From positions 1 through 9,295 of the forward strand of contig JAIXZB010000169.1 in the NCBI GenBank assembly GCA_027489915.1: a DNA stretch of 9,295 nt. Direction: 5' to 3'. The stretch is from Rickettsiales bacterium (GTDB lineage Bacteria; Pseudomonadota; Alphaproteobacteria; Rickettsiales; UBA3002). A model generated the notes under the pieces. The model ran no database searches, was not told the origin of the DNA, and worked only from the letters and a program-made list of their open reading frames with translations. The translations under genes and the position numbers were made by a program. This document shows, one piece after another, positions 1-8,200 of the stretch (position 1 is its first letter; every line of letters starts with the position of its first letter).

Positions 1-1
1 C

Positions 2-739
2 GACGATATCAAGCGCGAAGAAATGCTCATGGATCTGGCAGAAAACAAACAAGCAAAAGCTGTGCTGGGAAAATTTGACTCCCCTGGCGGCACGGCACTT
101 GGTGGCGAAGAACTTTATCGCAGTTTTCTTGAATTAAGTAAAACCAAGCCCGTGGTTGCAGTCATGCGCACCGCTTGCACATCGGCCTGCTATATGGCTT
201 CGCTTGGTACAGACCACATTATGGCACGTGATTCCAGCATTACTGGCTCGGTAGGTGTGCTGCTTGAAATGGCAGAAGTTACAGAATTAGCCAAAAAATT
301 GGGAATTGAGCCCATCACAGTGAAATCTGGAGCGCTGAAAGCGTCCCCCTCACCGTTTGAAAAATTTACCGATGACCAGCGTGACTACATTCAAGCCGTT
401 GTGGATGACTCATTTGCACAGTTTCTAGGTCTTGTAACCAGTCGACGTAGCTTAGGCGATGAAACAGTGACGCTACTCAAAGATGGCCGCATTTTTACAG
501 GGAAACAGGCTGCAAAACTTAAGCTTATTGATGCTATTGGTGGCGAAGCAGAAGCTGTGGCATGGCTGGAGAAACGCAAGGATTTCCCAAAAGATTTGAA
601 AATAGTGGATATTGAACCCAAAAAAGAGATGGATGGCCTGTTTGGTGGCTTAGAGCAGTCGGCCAAGCGAATTATTTTTGGCACCCGCACACAAAGCCTT
701 GACGGTTTGGTTTCAATCTGGCAACCTAGCGTCAAGTAA
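2..739 (+). CDS. sppA: Signal peptide peptidase SppA, S49 family (5' end outside window)
   Basis: This is the C-terminal part of an S49 serine protease that cleaves signal peptides and other membrane peptides left in the inner membrane. The frame is open through the left edge, so the start and the expected N-terminal membrane anchor are missing. The first Met inside the window (23) is unlikely to be the true start, because the fold is already under way there (conserved DSPGG at about 75-91). The nucleophile is most likely the Ser encoded at 182-184 in TSACYMAS, which aligns with the family's ASGGYxxA; the usual GG is AC here. The general-base Lys is probably the one at 338-340 in KSGALKASPSPF. 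The ITGSVGV block and the C-terminal FTGKQAAKLKLID block are also present, so this looks like an intact short (SppA 36K-like) peptidase. It is the first visible gene of a co-directional run; ihfB follows after 22 bp. Confidence 0.93.
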   Translation, partial: DDIKREEMLMDLAENKQAKAVLGKFDSPGGTALGGEELYRSFLELSKTKPVVAVMRTACTSACYMASLGTDHIMARDSSITGSVGVLLEMAEVTELAKKLGIEPITVKSGALKASPSPFEKFTDDQRDYIQAVVDDSFAQFLGLVTSRRSLGDETVTLLKDGRIFTGKQAAKLKLIDAIGGEAEAVAWLEKRKDFPKDLKIVDIEPKKEMDGLFGGLEQSAKRIIFGTRTQSLDGLVSIWQPSVK

Positions 740-761
740 ACTCATGAATTGATTGCAAAAA

Positions 762-1055
762 ATGACCAAATCAGAGCTTATCCAACGCCTCAGCAAACGC
801 TATCCACACCTCTATCAGCGCGATGTAGAAGTGCTTGTGAACGTGATATTCGATGAAATCGCCAATGCGCTTGGCAAGGGCGACAGAGTCGAACTTCGTG
901 GCTTTGGAGCATTCTCTATTCGCAAACGTGAGCCACGCGCTGCCCGCAATCCAAAAAACGGCAGCTCGGTTAAAGTCGAAACCCGCCATGCCATTTACTT
1001 CCGCACTGGCAAAGAACTCCGCGAGCGCGTGCAAAGCGTGCAACCCAATCACTAG
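762..1055 (+). CDS. ihfB: Integration host factor beta subunit
   Basis: A DNA-bending nucleoid protein of the HU/IHF family that pairs with IHF alpha. From ATG 762 it is 97 residues long, normal for the family. It begins MTKSELIQRL, and the DNA-binding arm reads RGFGAFSIRKREPRAARNPKNG. Pro64 in RNPKNG is the residue expected to intercalate and kink the DNA. The C-terminal block RTGKELRERV also matches IhfB. The IHF-beta assignment over HU or IHF-alpha rests on the EPRAARNPK arm and the GKELRER tail, plus the sppA-ihfB-lapA order I recall from proteobacteria. An in-frame TTG at 753 would add MQK. I prefer the ATG because it matches the family N-terminus, although neither start has a strong Shine-Dalgarno sequence. 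lapA starts 3 bp after the stop. Confidence 0.94.
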   Translation: MTKSELIQRLSKRYPHLYQRDVEVLVNVIFDEIANALGKGDRVELRGFGAFSIRKREPRAARNPKNGSSVKVETRHAIYFRTGKELRERVQSVQPNH

Positions 1056-1058
1056 CCT

Positions 1059-1334
1059 ATGATACGCTCTCTCGCACGCATTCTGTGCGGGCTTTGTGCT
1101 TGCGCCATTAGTATAGTTATTGTGATGCTTGTGGTTTCCAACCGAAACGAAACGATGCTTGCGCTGCATCCTCTACCCTACGAAGTTACACTGCCTATAT
1201 ACATGGTGATAACACTCGCATTTTTACTCGGGCTTGGAATCGGCATGATGTTATACATACGCCTTAAATTCCGTACATCACTGGAGCGCCGTAAGTTGCG
1301 CCGCCAACTTGCCGCAACAAAATCCAGCGCTTAA
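1059..1334 (+). CDS. lapA: LapA-domain (DUF1049) small inner-membrane protein
   Basis: A 91-residue protein with two hydrophobic segments, at about residues 7-27 and 46-67, joined by a short loop containing NRNETMLALHPLPYEV. A strongly basic tail follows (RLKFRTSLERRKLRRQL, about residues 68-84). This hairpin with an NR...P loop and a charged helical tail is the LapA/DUF1049 pattern. In E. coli, LapA is associated with LapB in control of lipopolysaccharide assembly. In alphaproteobacteria the role is much less clear, and no lapB is visible here. It sits 3 bp after ihfB and 2 bp before trpF, so it is almost certainly co-transcribed with them. No recognisable ribosome binding site precedes it, which suggests translational coupling. 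The family call is firm, the function is not. Confidence 0.8.
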   Translation: MIRSLARILCGLCACAISIVIVMLVVSNRNETMLALHPLPYEVTLPIYMVITLAFLLGLGIGMMLYIRLKFRTSLERRKLRRQLAATKSSA

Positions 1335-1336
1335 TC

Positions 1337-1990
1337 ATGCACCCATGGATAAAGAATTGCGGCCTTACTGATGCTGAATCTATTAAAGTTGCTGTGCGGA
1401 CAGGAGCAACCCATATTGGCTTCATGCATTACCCACCCTCACCGCGTCACCTAGACATCGGCACAGGCGAAATGCTTAGAGAGCATATTCCCCACCATAT
1501 AAGAGTTGTGGCCGTAATGGTTGCCCCCGATGACACAATGTTAGATGCAGTGATTACTTCTTGGAAGCCTGATATTCTGCAACTTCATGGAATAACAGAC
1601 TCCAATCGATTACAAAGTATTAGCAATCAGTATAATCTGCCTATTATTCTAGCGGGCGGAGTGAATACTACAGATGAAATTATCGCGCTGGAAACACTCG
1701 CAAAAGATGGAAATGCAGTGACGCTACTTCTGGATGCCGCAAAGCTTGGAATGCATGGTGGAACGGGAGAGCGCTTTGATTGGTCTATCCTCGCAGAACA
1801 TCGCCCCACGTTGCCATGGTTTTTAGCTGGAGGGCTAACCCCAGACAATGTTGCAGATGCTATTAGGCTAGTTAAACCGCATGGAGTGGATGTTTCTAGC
1901 GGCATTGAAGCCTGCTTGGGTAAAAAATCGCTCGAAAAGATTGCGGCTTTTAATCAGGCTGTGCTAGGTAGCAGCCATGACACAGACTAA
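1337..1990 (+). CDS. trpF: Phosphoribosylanthranilate isomerase
   Basis: This enzyme catalyses the Amadori rearrangement of N-(5'-phosphoribosyl)anthranilate to CdRP, the third step after chorismate in tryptophan synthesis. It is a 217-residue (beta/alpha)8 barrel, normal length. Cys8 in KNCGLT fits the catalytic general base, and Asp133 in TLLLDA fits the general acid. PPSPRHL (about 33-39), LQLHG (81-85), GGTGERFDW (141-149), LAGGLTPDNV (163-172) and VDVSSGIE (184-191) match the conserved strands and phosphate-binding loops. It starts 2 bp after lapA, and its last 14 bp overlap the trpB start, which suggests coupled translation. No trpC is visible, and I see no fusion to one. Confidence 0.95.
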   Translation: MHPWIKNCGLTDAESIKVAVRTGATHIGFMHYPPSPRHLDIGTGEMLREHIPHHIRVVAVMVAPDDTMLDAVITSWKPDILQLHGITDSNRLQSISNQYNLPIILAGGVNTTDEIIALETLAKDGNAVTLLLDAAKLGMHGGTGERFDWSILAEHRPTLPWFLAGGLTPDNVADAIRLVKPHGVDVSSGIEACLGKKSLEKIAAFNQAVLGSSHDTD

Positions 1991-3197
1991 TCCAAGAAAC
2001 GCACCTTATACCGCCCCTGATGCAAACGGCCATTTTGGCTTGTATGGAGGTCGGTTTGTCGCTGAAACCTTGATGCCACTTATTATTGAAGTGGAGCGCC
2101 ATTACCGCGCTATGCAGCAAGATGAAAGCTTCAGAACCCAATTTGCAGATTTACTCAAGAACTATGTAGGCCGCCCATCGCCTCTATATTTTGCTGAAAG
2201 ACTTACGACCTATTGCAAAGGTGCAAAAATCTATTTCAAACGTGATGAGCTGAACCACACAGGCGCGCATAAAATCAATAATTGCATCGGCCAAATTCTA
2301 CTTGCCATGCGCATGGGTAAAAAACGCATCATCGCGGAAACAGGTGCAGGTCAGCATGGTGTTGCAACCGCAACTGTTTGCGCCCGCTTTGGGCTTGAAT
2401 GCGTTATTTACATGGGCGCAAAGGATATGGAACGTCAGAAGCCGAACGTGTTCCGCATGAAGCTGCTTGGCGCAACCATTATTCCTGTTACCAGCGGAAA
2501 TGGTACACTTAAAGATGCGATGAACGAAGCGCTCCGCGATTGGGTAAGCAATGTAAATGATACATACTACCTGATTGGCACGGCTGCAGGCCCTCACCCC
2601 TTTCCCGAGATGGTGCGAGATTTTCAATCGGTGATTGGGCGCGAAACCCGAGAACAAATGTTGGATGCAGAAGGCAGGTTGCCTGATTCACTGGTAGCAT
2701 GTATCGGCGGCGGTAGTAACGCGATTGGATTATTTTACCCCTTTATAAATGATGCCGATGTACAAATGATTGGCGTAGAAGCGGCTGGTCGCGGATTAAA
2801 CACGCATGAACACGCTGCTTCTATTTCTAAAGGAAGTGCAGGCGTTTTGCACGGAAGCCGCACTTATTTACTGCAAAATACCGATGGCCAGATAGACGAA
2901 GCACATTCCGTATCTGCTGGGCTTGATTACCCTGGTATTGGCCCCGAACACGCATGGTTGCATGACATAGGACGCGTAACCTATGCTTCTGTAACCGATA
3001 ACGAGGCCCTCGAAGCCTTCCAAATATGTGCTGCACAAGAAGGTATTTTGCCTGCGTTAGAGCCGAGCCATGCGATTGCGCATGTGCTTAAACTAGCACC
3101 AACCCTTCCTAAAAATCACCTAATGTTGATGAATATGTGCGGTAGAGGTGATAAGGATATTTTCACTGTCGCCCATCATTTAGGGGTTGATGTATGA
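1977..3197 (+). CDS. trpB: Tryptophan synthase beta chain
   Basis: This PLP enzyme condenses indole, channelled from TrpA, with L-serine to make tryptophan. It is 406 residues long, normal for TrpB. The PLP-forming Lys is Lys99 in HTGAHKINN. Glu121 in ETGAGQHG matches the catalytic Glu109 of the Salmonella enzyme. GGGSN (244-248) is the phosphate-binding loop, and Asp317 in SAGLDYPGIGPEH matches Asp305. The residue facing the PLP ring nitrogen, Ser377 in Salmonella (LSGRGDKD), is Cys388 here (MCGRGDKDIF). The start at ATG 1977 is supported by the usual N-terminal block FGLYGGRFVAETLM and by a weak AGG about 8 bp upstream. It overlaps trpF by 14 bp, and its TGA shares ATGA with the trpA start. 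Confidence 0.97.
   Translation: MTQTNPRNAPYTAPDANGHFGLYGGRFVAETLMPLIIEVERHYRAMQQDESFRTQFADLLKNYVGRPSPLYFAERLTTYCKGAKIYFKRDELNHTGAHKINNCIGQILLAMRMGKKRIIAETGAGQHGVATATVCARFGLECVIYMGAKDMERQKPNVFRMKLLGATIIPVTSGNGTLKDAMNEALRDWVSNVNDTYYLIGTAAGPHPFPEMVRDFQSVIGRETREQMLDAEGRLPDSLVACIGGGSNAIGLFYPFINDADVQMIGVEAAGRGLNTHEHAASISKGSAGVLHGSRTYLLQNTDGQIDEAHSVSAGLDYPGIGPEHAWLHDIGRVTYASVTDNEALEAFQICAAQEGILPALEPSHAIAHVLKLAPTLPKNHLMLMNMCGRGDKDIFTVAHHLGVDV
3182..3186 (+). promoter_or_regulatory. Ribosome binding site of trpA, inside trpB
   Basis: AGGGG lies 7 bp before the trpA ATG at 3194 and within the 3' end of trpB. It fixes the trpA start at the ATGA overlap and points to coupled, near-equal translation of the two subunits, as expected for an alpha2beta2 complex. 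Confidence 0.65.
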
Positions 3198-4003
3198 GTA
3201 GCCGCATTGCCGACATGTTTGCCCGCACGAAGAAAGAACAACGCAGTGCGTTTATTCCCTTCATAATGGCGGGCGATCCCAACCTCGATGCCTGTGCTGC
3301 TTTGCTGGATGCACTACCTGCTGCTGGCGCTGATATGATTGAACTTGGCATGCCTTTTTCAGACCCAATGGCGGATGGCCCTACTATTCAGGCTGCGGGA
3401 CTTAGGGCGCTTGCATCAGGCACAACGGTAAAACACACATTGGCGCTGGCAAAAACATTTCGCACTAAACACGCAAATGTGCCGTTGATACTGATGGGAT
3501 ATTACAACCCAATTTATACCTTCGGGCCAGAAAACTTTGCATCAGCAGCCCATGAAGCAGGTGTAGACGGGCTTATCATTGTCGATTTACCTCCAGAAGA
3601 AGAAAACGAACTTGTACCCTATTTAGATGCCAAAGGCGTTGCTCTGGTGCGCCTTGTAACACCTACTTCACTGGAAGAACGACTCCCTAAACTACTCGAA
3701 GCTGCAAAGGGCTACATTTACTATATTTCGGTGACGGGGGTCACGGGTGTAAAGACGGCAAATAATGATGAGCTTGAAGCGCAAGTGCGCACACTTGCAA
3801 CAAAAACTGCACTACCTATCGCTGTTGGATTTGGCATTAAAACAGCACAGCAGGTACAGCAGATTGGGACGTTCAGCGATGGTGTGGTGGTAGGGTCAGC
3901 TATTGTGCAGCAAGTGGCAGAAAATCAGCATGCAAACGCTGAAACATTAGTGAAAAATGTCACCCATTTTATTCAATCACTCAGACACAATCCAGCTTTG
4001 TAA
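3194..4003 (+). CDS. trpA: Tryptophan synthase alpha chain
   Basis: This enzyme cleaves indole-3-glycerol phosphate to indole and glyceraldehyde-3-phosphate, and hands indole to TrpB. It is 269 residues long, normal for the family. The catalytic acids are visible in IELGMPFSDPMADGPTIQ: Glu50 (Salmonella Glu49) and Asp61 (Asp60). The FIMAGDP start, the LMGYYNP block, DGLIIVDLPPEE and the phosphate-binding stretch YYISVTGVTG and VGFGI...GVVVGSAIV all match the barrel signature. It shares ATGA with trpB. Its last 27 bp run tail-to-tail into the opposite-strand GS-like gene. No accD follows it, although accD is the neighbour I would expect in many alphaproteobacteria. Confidence 0.97.
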   Translation: MSSRIADMFARTKKEQRSAFIPFIMAGDPNLDACAALLDALPAAGADMIELGMPFSDPMADGPTIQAAGLRALASGTTVKHTLALAKTFRTKHANVPLILMGYYNPIYTFGPENFASAAHEAGVDGLIIVDLPPEEENELVPYLDAKGVALVRLVTPTSLEERLPKLLEAAKGYIYYISVTGVTGVKTANNDELEAQVRTLATKTALPIAVGFGIKTAQQVQQIGTFSDGVVVGSAIVQQVAENQHANAETLVKNVTHFIQSLRHNPAL

Positions 4004-4849
4004 AATCTCCGCATTCAACGGGGCAAACTCTGATGGTAAAAACGCCATGGAAGCAATCGCACTCTCACTATCAATAGGCAAATGAAAGGCGCCCTCTTCT
4101 TTTGAAGCAATACCGTATATCTGCGCTGGCGGCTCCATACGCGCATCTATTCCGCAAGCTACCGCATGTAGCATAAGAGATAGCACCTTAGCTGGGTCAG
4201 CGTCAGCAGCGGGAACACGCCACTCAATACGCTTATGTTCCCATGCAGGCGTGTAGGGAATACGCACTGCGCAAGACCGGTTATTACTTCCCCAACTGAC
4301 GGTAGTAGGAACGTGATCTTTATCTAAAAAGCGTGAAAAGCCCTCATGCGTAGGACATAATATGGGCATTACGTGCGGTGTAATCGCGCACAAGCCACCC
4401 AGCGCATAATGCAGGGCATCGCTTATGTAATCATCGGTTTTGTGAAAGGCATTCTCGCCATTATGCTCTAAGTGCAAATGAAATTGAAGGCCTGAACCAG
4501 GGGCATCAGCAAACGGCTTTGCTGCAAATGTGAGTGGCACATTCAATAGACTAGCACGCTCGTGCATGAGCAGCTTGAGTCTATTAACTGCATCAACACA
4601 AGCTTGCGCCGAAAGAAACAATCCAAACACGAGCTCAAACTGTCCCTCGCCGCGCTCTTTTTCGATACGCAACAAGGGAAGTGAGTGTGCTCGTGCAGCT
4701 TCTAAAATTGGTGCAAAGAATTCGTTGATACGCTCTACCGTTTTATCAACAACAGACACATAACATTCAAGCTCTGCACCATACACGGGAGAAAAACCGT
4801 AGGTTAAGAGTTTATTGCATGCAAGGGATGCAAGTACATCTGGCTGCAT
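3977..4849 (-). CDS. Short glutamine-synthetase-family protein (catalytic domain only)
   Basis: A 290-residue protein matching the GS catalytic domain from nearly its first residues; typical GS is about 440-470. Visible motifs: GAELECY (Glu26, Glu28, aligning with E. coli-type Glu129/Glu131), EKERGEGQFE (Glu65, Glu72), GSGLQFHLHL (118-127), FSRF (Arg173), NNRSCAVRIP (Arg191, Arg196) and RIEWRVP (Glu209, Arg211). The N-terminal beta-grasp domain, which supplies the Asp50 loop to the neighbouring subunit's active site, is absent, and only 23 bp separate this start from trxA. By my hand alignment the metal-ligand His269 is Gln122, and the ammonium-site Glu327 is His179. The ATP, metal and glutamate-arginine parts are otherwise largely kept, so a carboxylate-phosphorylating ligase with another acceptor is possible. 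Ammonia-dependent glutamine synthesis looks unlikely. The substrate is unknown, so I give no gene symbol. It is probably co-transcribed with addA-trxA. Confidence 0.82.
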   Translation of the reverse strand: MQPDVLASLACNKLLTYGFSPVYGAELECYVSVVDKTVERINEFFAPILEAARAHSLPLLRIEKERGEGQFELVFGLFLSAQACVDAVNRLKLLMHERASLLNVPLTFAAKPFADAPGSGLQFHLHLEHNGENAFHKTDDYISDALHYALGGLCAITPHVMPILCPTHEGFSRFLDKDHVPTTVSWGSNNRSCAVRIPYTPAWEHKRIEWRVPAADADPAKVLSLMLHAVACGIDARMEPPAQIYGIASKEEGAFHLPIDSESAIASMAFLPSEFAPLNAEILQSWIVSE

Positions 4850-4854
4850 CCGAA

Positions 4855-4860
4855 TCCTTT
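4855..4860 (-). promoter_or_regulatory. Ribosome binding site of the GS-like gene
   Basis: Read on the minus strand this is AAAGGA, 5 bp before the ATG at 4849. It supports that ATG as a true start, and so supports the view that the missing N-terminal domain is a real property of the gene and not a mis-called start. Confidence 0.6.
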
Positions 4861-4872
4861 GCGTATTAGGAT

Positions 4873-5193
4873 TTATGCAACAACCGTGTTAAGCCAATCT
4901 ACAAGCTGACTTTTAGGCATGGAGCCTACTTTTGTAGCTACGGGCTTACCATCTTTGAATAAGATAAGCGTTGGAATACCGCGTACGCCATATTTTTGAG
5001 GTGACTCTGGATTATCGTCAATATTAACCTTGGCGATGGTTACTTTATCGCCCATGTCTTTAGAGATTTCGTCAAGAATTGGGGAAAGCTGTTTACAAGG
5101 ACCACACCACTCCGCCCAGAAATCCACAAGTATTGCGCCTTTAGCATTAGCAATGGTGGACTCAAATTCGTCGTCAGTGAGGTGGGTAGTCAT
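4873..5193 (-). CDS. trxA: Thioredoxin
   Basis: A cytoplasmic dithiol reductant that keeps protein cysteines reduced and donates electrons to enzymes such as ribonucleotide reductase. It is 106 residues long, the usual size for TrxA, with no signal peptide or membrane segment. The active site is WCGPC at residues 29-33, preceded by the buried acid Asp24 in VDFWAEWC. The cis-proline is Pro74 in RGIPT, and FKDGKPV follows as in the family. ATG 5193 has a good Shine-Dalgarno sequence. It lies 46 bp downstream of addA and 23 bp upstream of the GS-like gene on the same strand, so one transcript is likely. The addA-trxA pairing matches what I recall from alphaproteobacteria. Confidence 0.96.
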   Translation of the reverse strand: MTTHLTDDEFESTIANAKGAILVDFWAEWCGPCKQLSPILDEISKDMGDKVTIAKVNIDDNPESPQKYGVRGIPTLILFKDGKPVATKVGSMPKSQLVDWLNTVVA

Positions 5194-5200
5194 GCGCTTG

Positions 5201-5205
5201 CTCCT
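5201..5205 (-). promoter_or_regulatory. Ribosome binding site of trxA
   Basis: AGGAG on the minus strand, 7 bp before the ATG at 5193. It is one of the clearest Shine-Dalgarno sequences in the window, and it suggests trxA is translated well on its own and does not depend on coupling to addA. Confidence 0.7.
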
Positions 5206-5239
5206 GTGTATGGGTTATGGATTCTAAATAAGCTTGTGA

Positions 5240-8200
5240 TCACGCGGCGTCAAGTGACGGAAAGGTTAGATTCGCAAGCACATCATCTAACCAAAAAATT
5301 GTTGGCCCTGCGGTGTATAAAAGTACTGTTTTGACAGGAATATTACTACCATCAGCCTCAAGTAAACGTTTGTATGCAAGCATTTGAACGAGATAGGATT
5401 CGGGAATCAAATCTTTAGTAGGCACATAGCGTGAGGTTTTATAGTCGATGACTACACGATAGCCATCGCACTCTATTAGTAGGTCTATTTGCCCTGAAAA
5501 AGCATAGTTCTTGCCACCAATCTCAATATTTCCTGCTATATTTACTTCACTCAACGCTTCGGCGCTCCAAAGCATTGCATATGCAGAGTCAGTATAAAGC
5601 GCCCATATGTCTTTAGTTGCTGAAACAATAGAATCATTATCCCAATAAGGCGCTTCGCGCATAATCCACTGTTTTAATTCCTCCGATGAAGCTGGAGCAT
5701 ATTTTCCAATCCACTGAAGCATGCGATGATAGATAATCCCTTTATCTACAACATTACCTTCATTTTTTGGGGGCAAAATAGATCTATTGTAAGATACTAA
5801 AGATGAAGGAGTATAAACGCTTCGTGAAGAATTAGACGCAGGCGCAGGAGAAAATATCCAATCAGGTAAATCTATAGCGACTGTATTGTGGCACGGGTAT
5901 TTATCTGCACGAACTTTAAAAGATTCACTCTCTTTTGTTTCTATTATAAGCCCATGTTCCGATTCTACCGCTCCTCCCATAGATTTCATCGCTTGGCTAA
6001 CTATGTCATACCAATTAGGATAAGAGCTACTGTCTGATAACGAGCCTACACCTCCAAGATATATCTCGTCCTCTGCACGGGTAAGGGCAACATACAATAA
6101 GCGGTAATATTCGTTGTATTTCTCATCTAATGCCGCGTCGAACACATCAGATACCTCTGGACAAAACTTTGCCTCTCCTTTGCGTAAAACAGGAACTGGA
6201 AATCCTTCGTGACTGGAAAATAGAATTGATTCCAATCCAGATTTTGGCTTAGAGAATGCGTCAGCAAGTACAACAATAGGCGCCTCAAGCCCCTTAGCGC
6301 CGTGCACGGTCATAACTCTTATCTTGGCATTTGTCTGCTCATACTCTCGTTTAATTTGACTGGAATTACTTGATAGCCAGCTACAAAATGCTCGTGCTGA
6401 AGCATCTATTGATTTAACAAAAGCAGACGCTTCAATAAGCAATGCATCTAACACTTCCAGAACCTCTGCGCCAAAACGCTTACTATAATCATAACGCACA
6501 ACTCCCTCTGCATGAATACGAGCTAGCGCTTCATCTATTGGCAAAGTCAGAATCCACTGCCGCCATTGCATAAAGCGCATAACCAGTAAAGAATCTGGCA
6601 ATACCTGAATTAACGCGTCCCAAAGCGTCAAATCACCTCTTGCATGCGCTACTTGAAATAATGCTTCTTCGGTTAGGCCACCAAGCGGAGAACGCAATGC
6701 AATTGCCAAATGATAATCATCATAAGGATGCAGGGCCCACTCCAAGAGAGCCAAATGATCGCGTACGGCCAAATGGGTGTTGAGCACAAGCCTGTCTAAT
6801 CCTGAAACAGGTATGTGACGTTTTTCTAAAGCCTGTATTATATCAGCTGCATTTTTACGCGCTTGAAGCAAAATAAGAATATCTCCTGCAGCAACAGCTC
6901 TTCCTCGCCCCGCCAACATACGTGGCTCTTGCAGCCACTTTTCAATGGTGCAAGCAAGTGTATCTGCCCAGTTACGAACTGCATTTTTATTCTCTACAGA
7001 ACCAAGCAAAGGCGCAGGCATCTGCGTTGCGTGGCGGGGTAATTTGGGAATCGGAGGAAAACAGCATATACGCGAAGGCTGACCAGCATGAACTGTAATA
7101 TGTGAGCGCATAGCGGCATCTGAAATACATGCTTTACGAAGATGAGTACTTTCAAGCACTTTATCAACAAGCTGCATAATTAAAGGCGCAGATCGACGCG
7201 AAGTATCCAGCGACATATCCGTTAGTGAAAGTCCAAGCGCATGAAAATAATCCTTAGTAATAAACTCTTGCTCAACAAATTTCTGAGGCTGCGCTCCCTG
7301 AAAACTATAGATTGATTGCTTAAGATCTCCCACCACCAGCAAACTGCGAGCATTATCAGCGGAAGATTGCCACAAATCTTCGCGCAACATTGAAATGATT
7401 TCCCACTGTTCTGGACTGGTATCCTGAGCCTCATCTAGTAATAAATGCTTGATACGATTATCAAGTTTTGACATCAGCCATGCGCGCATAAACTCATCTG
7501 CTAATAAGCCCCTCACCTTGATGAGTAAATCATCGAAATCTAAGGCCTGAACACGCTTTTTCTCGTCCTCAATTAATTCAAACATACGATGCATTAAAAT
7601 TGTAAGCGCAACTGCCATATCTGCAGAAGATGTACGAGCAATTTGCTCAAACATAGATTTTACAAAGTTTTTTTCCTCTTCAAGCCATGTCGCAATCTCT
7701 GGATTTTTCTTTGCAAATGGCACCGTCGCATGTGATTTAAGGTTCCCTTTTTCTGAAAAATATTGCTCTGCATAAACCAGCCATTTTGATATATTCAAAG
7801 TATCAGCCCATTGCTCCAAGAAACGGGCTCTTTCTTTATCTTGCTTAGAGCTTAACGATAAAAGCGCCGCCGCATTTCTTGCTCGTGAGAGCCATGCTTC
7901 ATTGTAGCGATCTGCAAGAGTGGAGTGTATTATGTCCTCGCTTACATATTTGAAATAGGATTTAATATGTAAAAGCACCGCTGCTAAATTGCCCTTAGCA
8001 GAAAAAAGTTCCTGCCACGAACGCCTTGCTTTAAGGCCTTCATATAACAATCCCTCTACCATAGCATCTTTAGCTATAGTCTGCAGCTTACTCAGAGCAG
8101 ATCGCAATGAGACATCAGTCATCGCTTCATTCAGTAACGCACAAAATGCATTAGTACGTATGTTAGAAGCCTTTTCTTCATTAAGCAAATCAAAGCCAAG

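Noticed and set aside
182..193. SppA active-site context SACY in place of the usual SGGY as a sign of an inactive peptidase
   Set aside because: The Ser and the downstream Lys are both present, and the two positions after the Ser vary in the family, so loss of activity is not supported.
771..1169. Long open frames opposite ihfB/lapA, and similar ones opposite trpF, trpB (for example 2298-2657) and sppA
   Set aside because: They lie wholly or mainly across genes with clear family motifs, show no recognisable domains of their own, and lack convincing ribosome binding sites.
2..4003. The co-directional packing of a membrane peptidase, a nucleoid protein, a LapA protein and tryptophan genes as a novel functional system
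   Set aside because: I recall sppA-ihfB-lapA followed by trpF-trpB-trpA as ordinary neighbours in alphaproteobacteria; the linkage looks ancestral and is not a new pathway.
5236..5243. Perfect palindrome GTGATCAC at the end of addA as an operator or terminator for trxA
   Set aside because: It is only 8 bp, has no loop or T-run, and includes the addA stop codon; a chance palindrome of this size is unremarkable.
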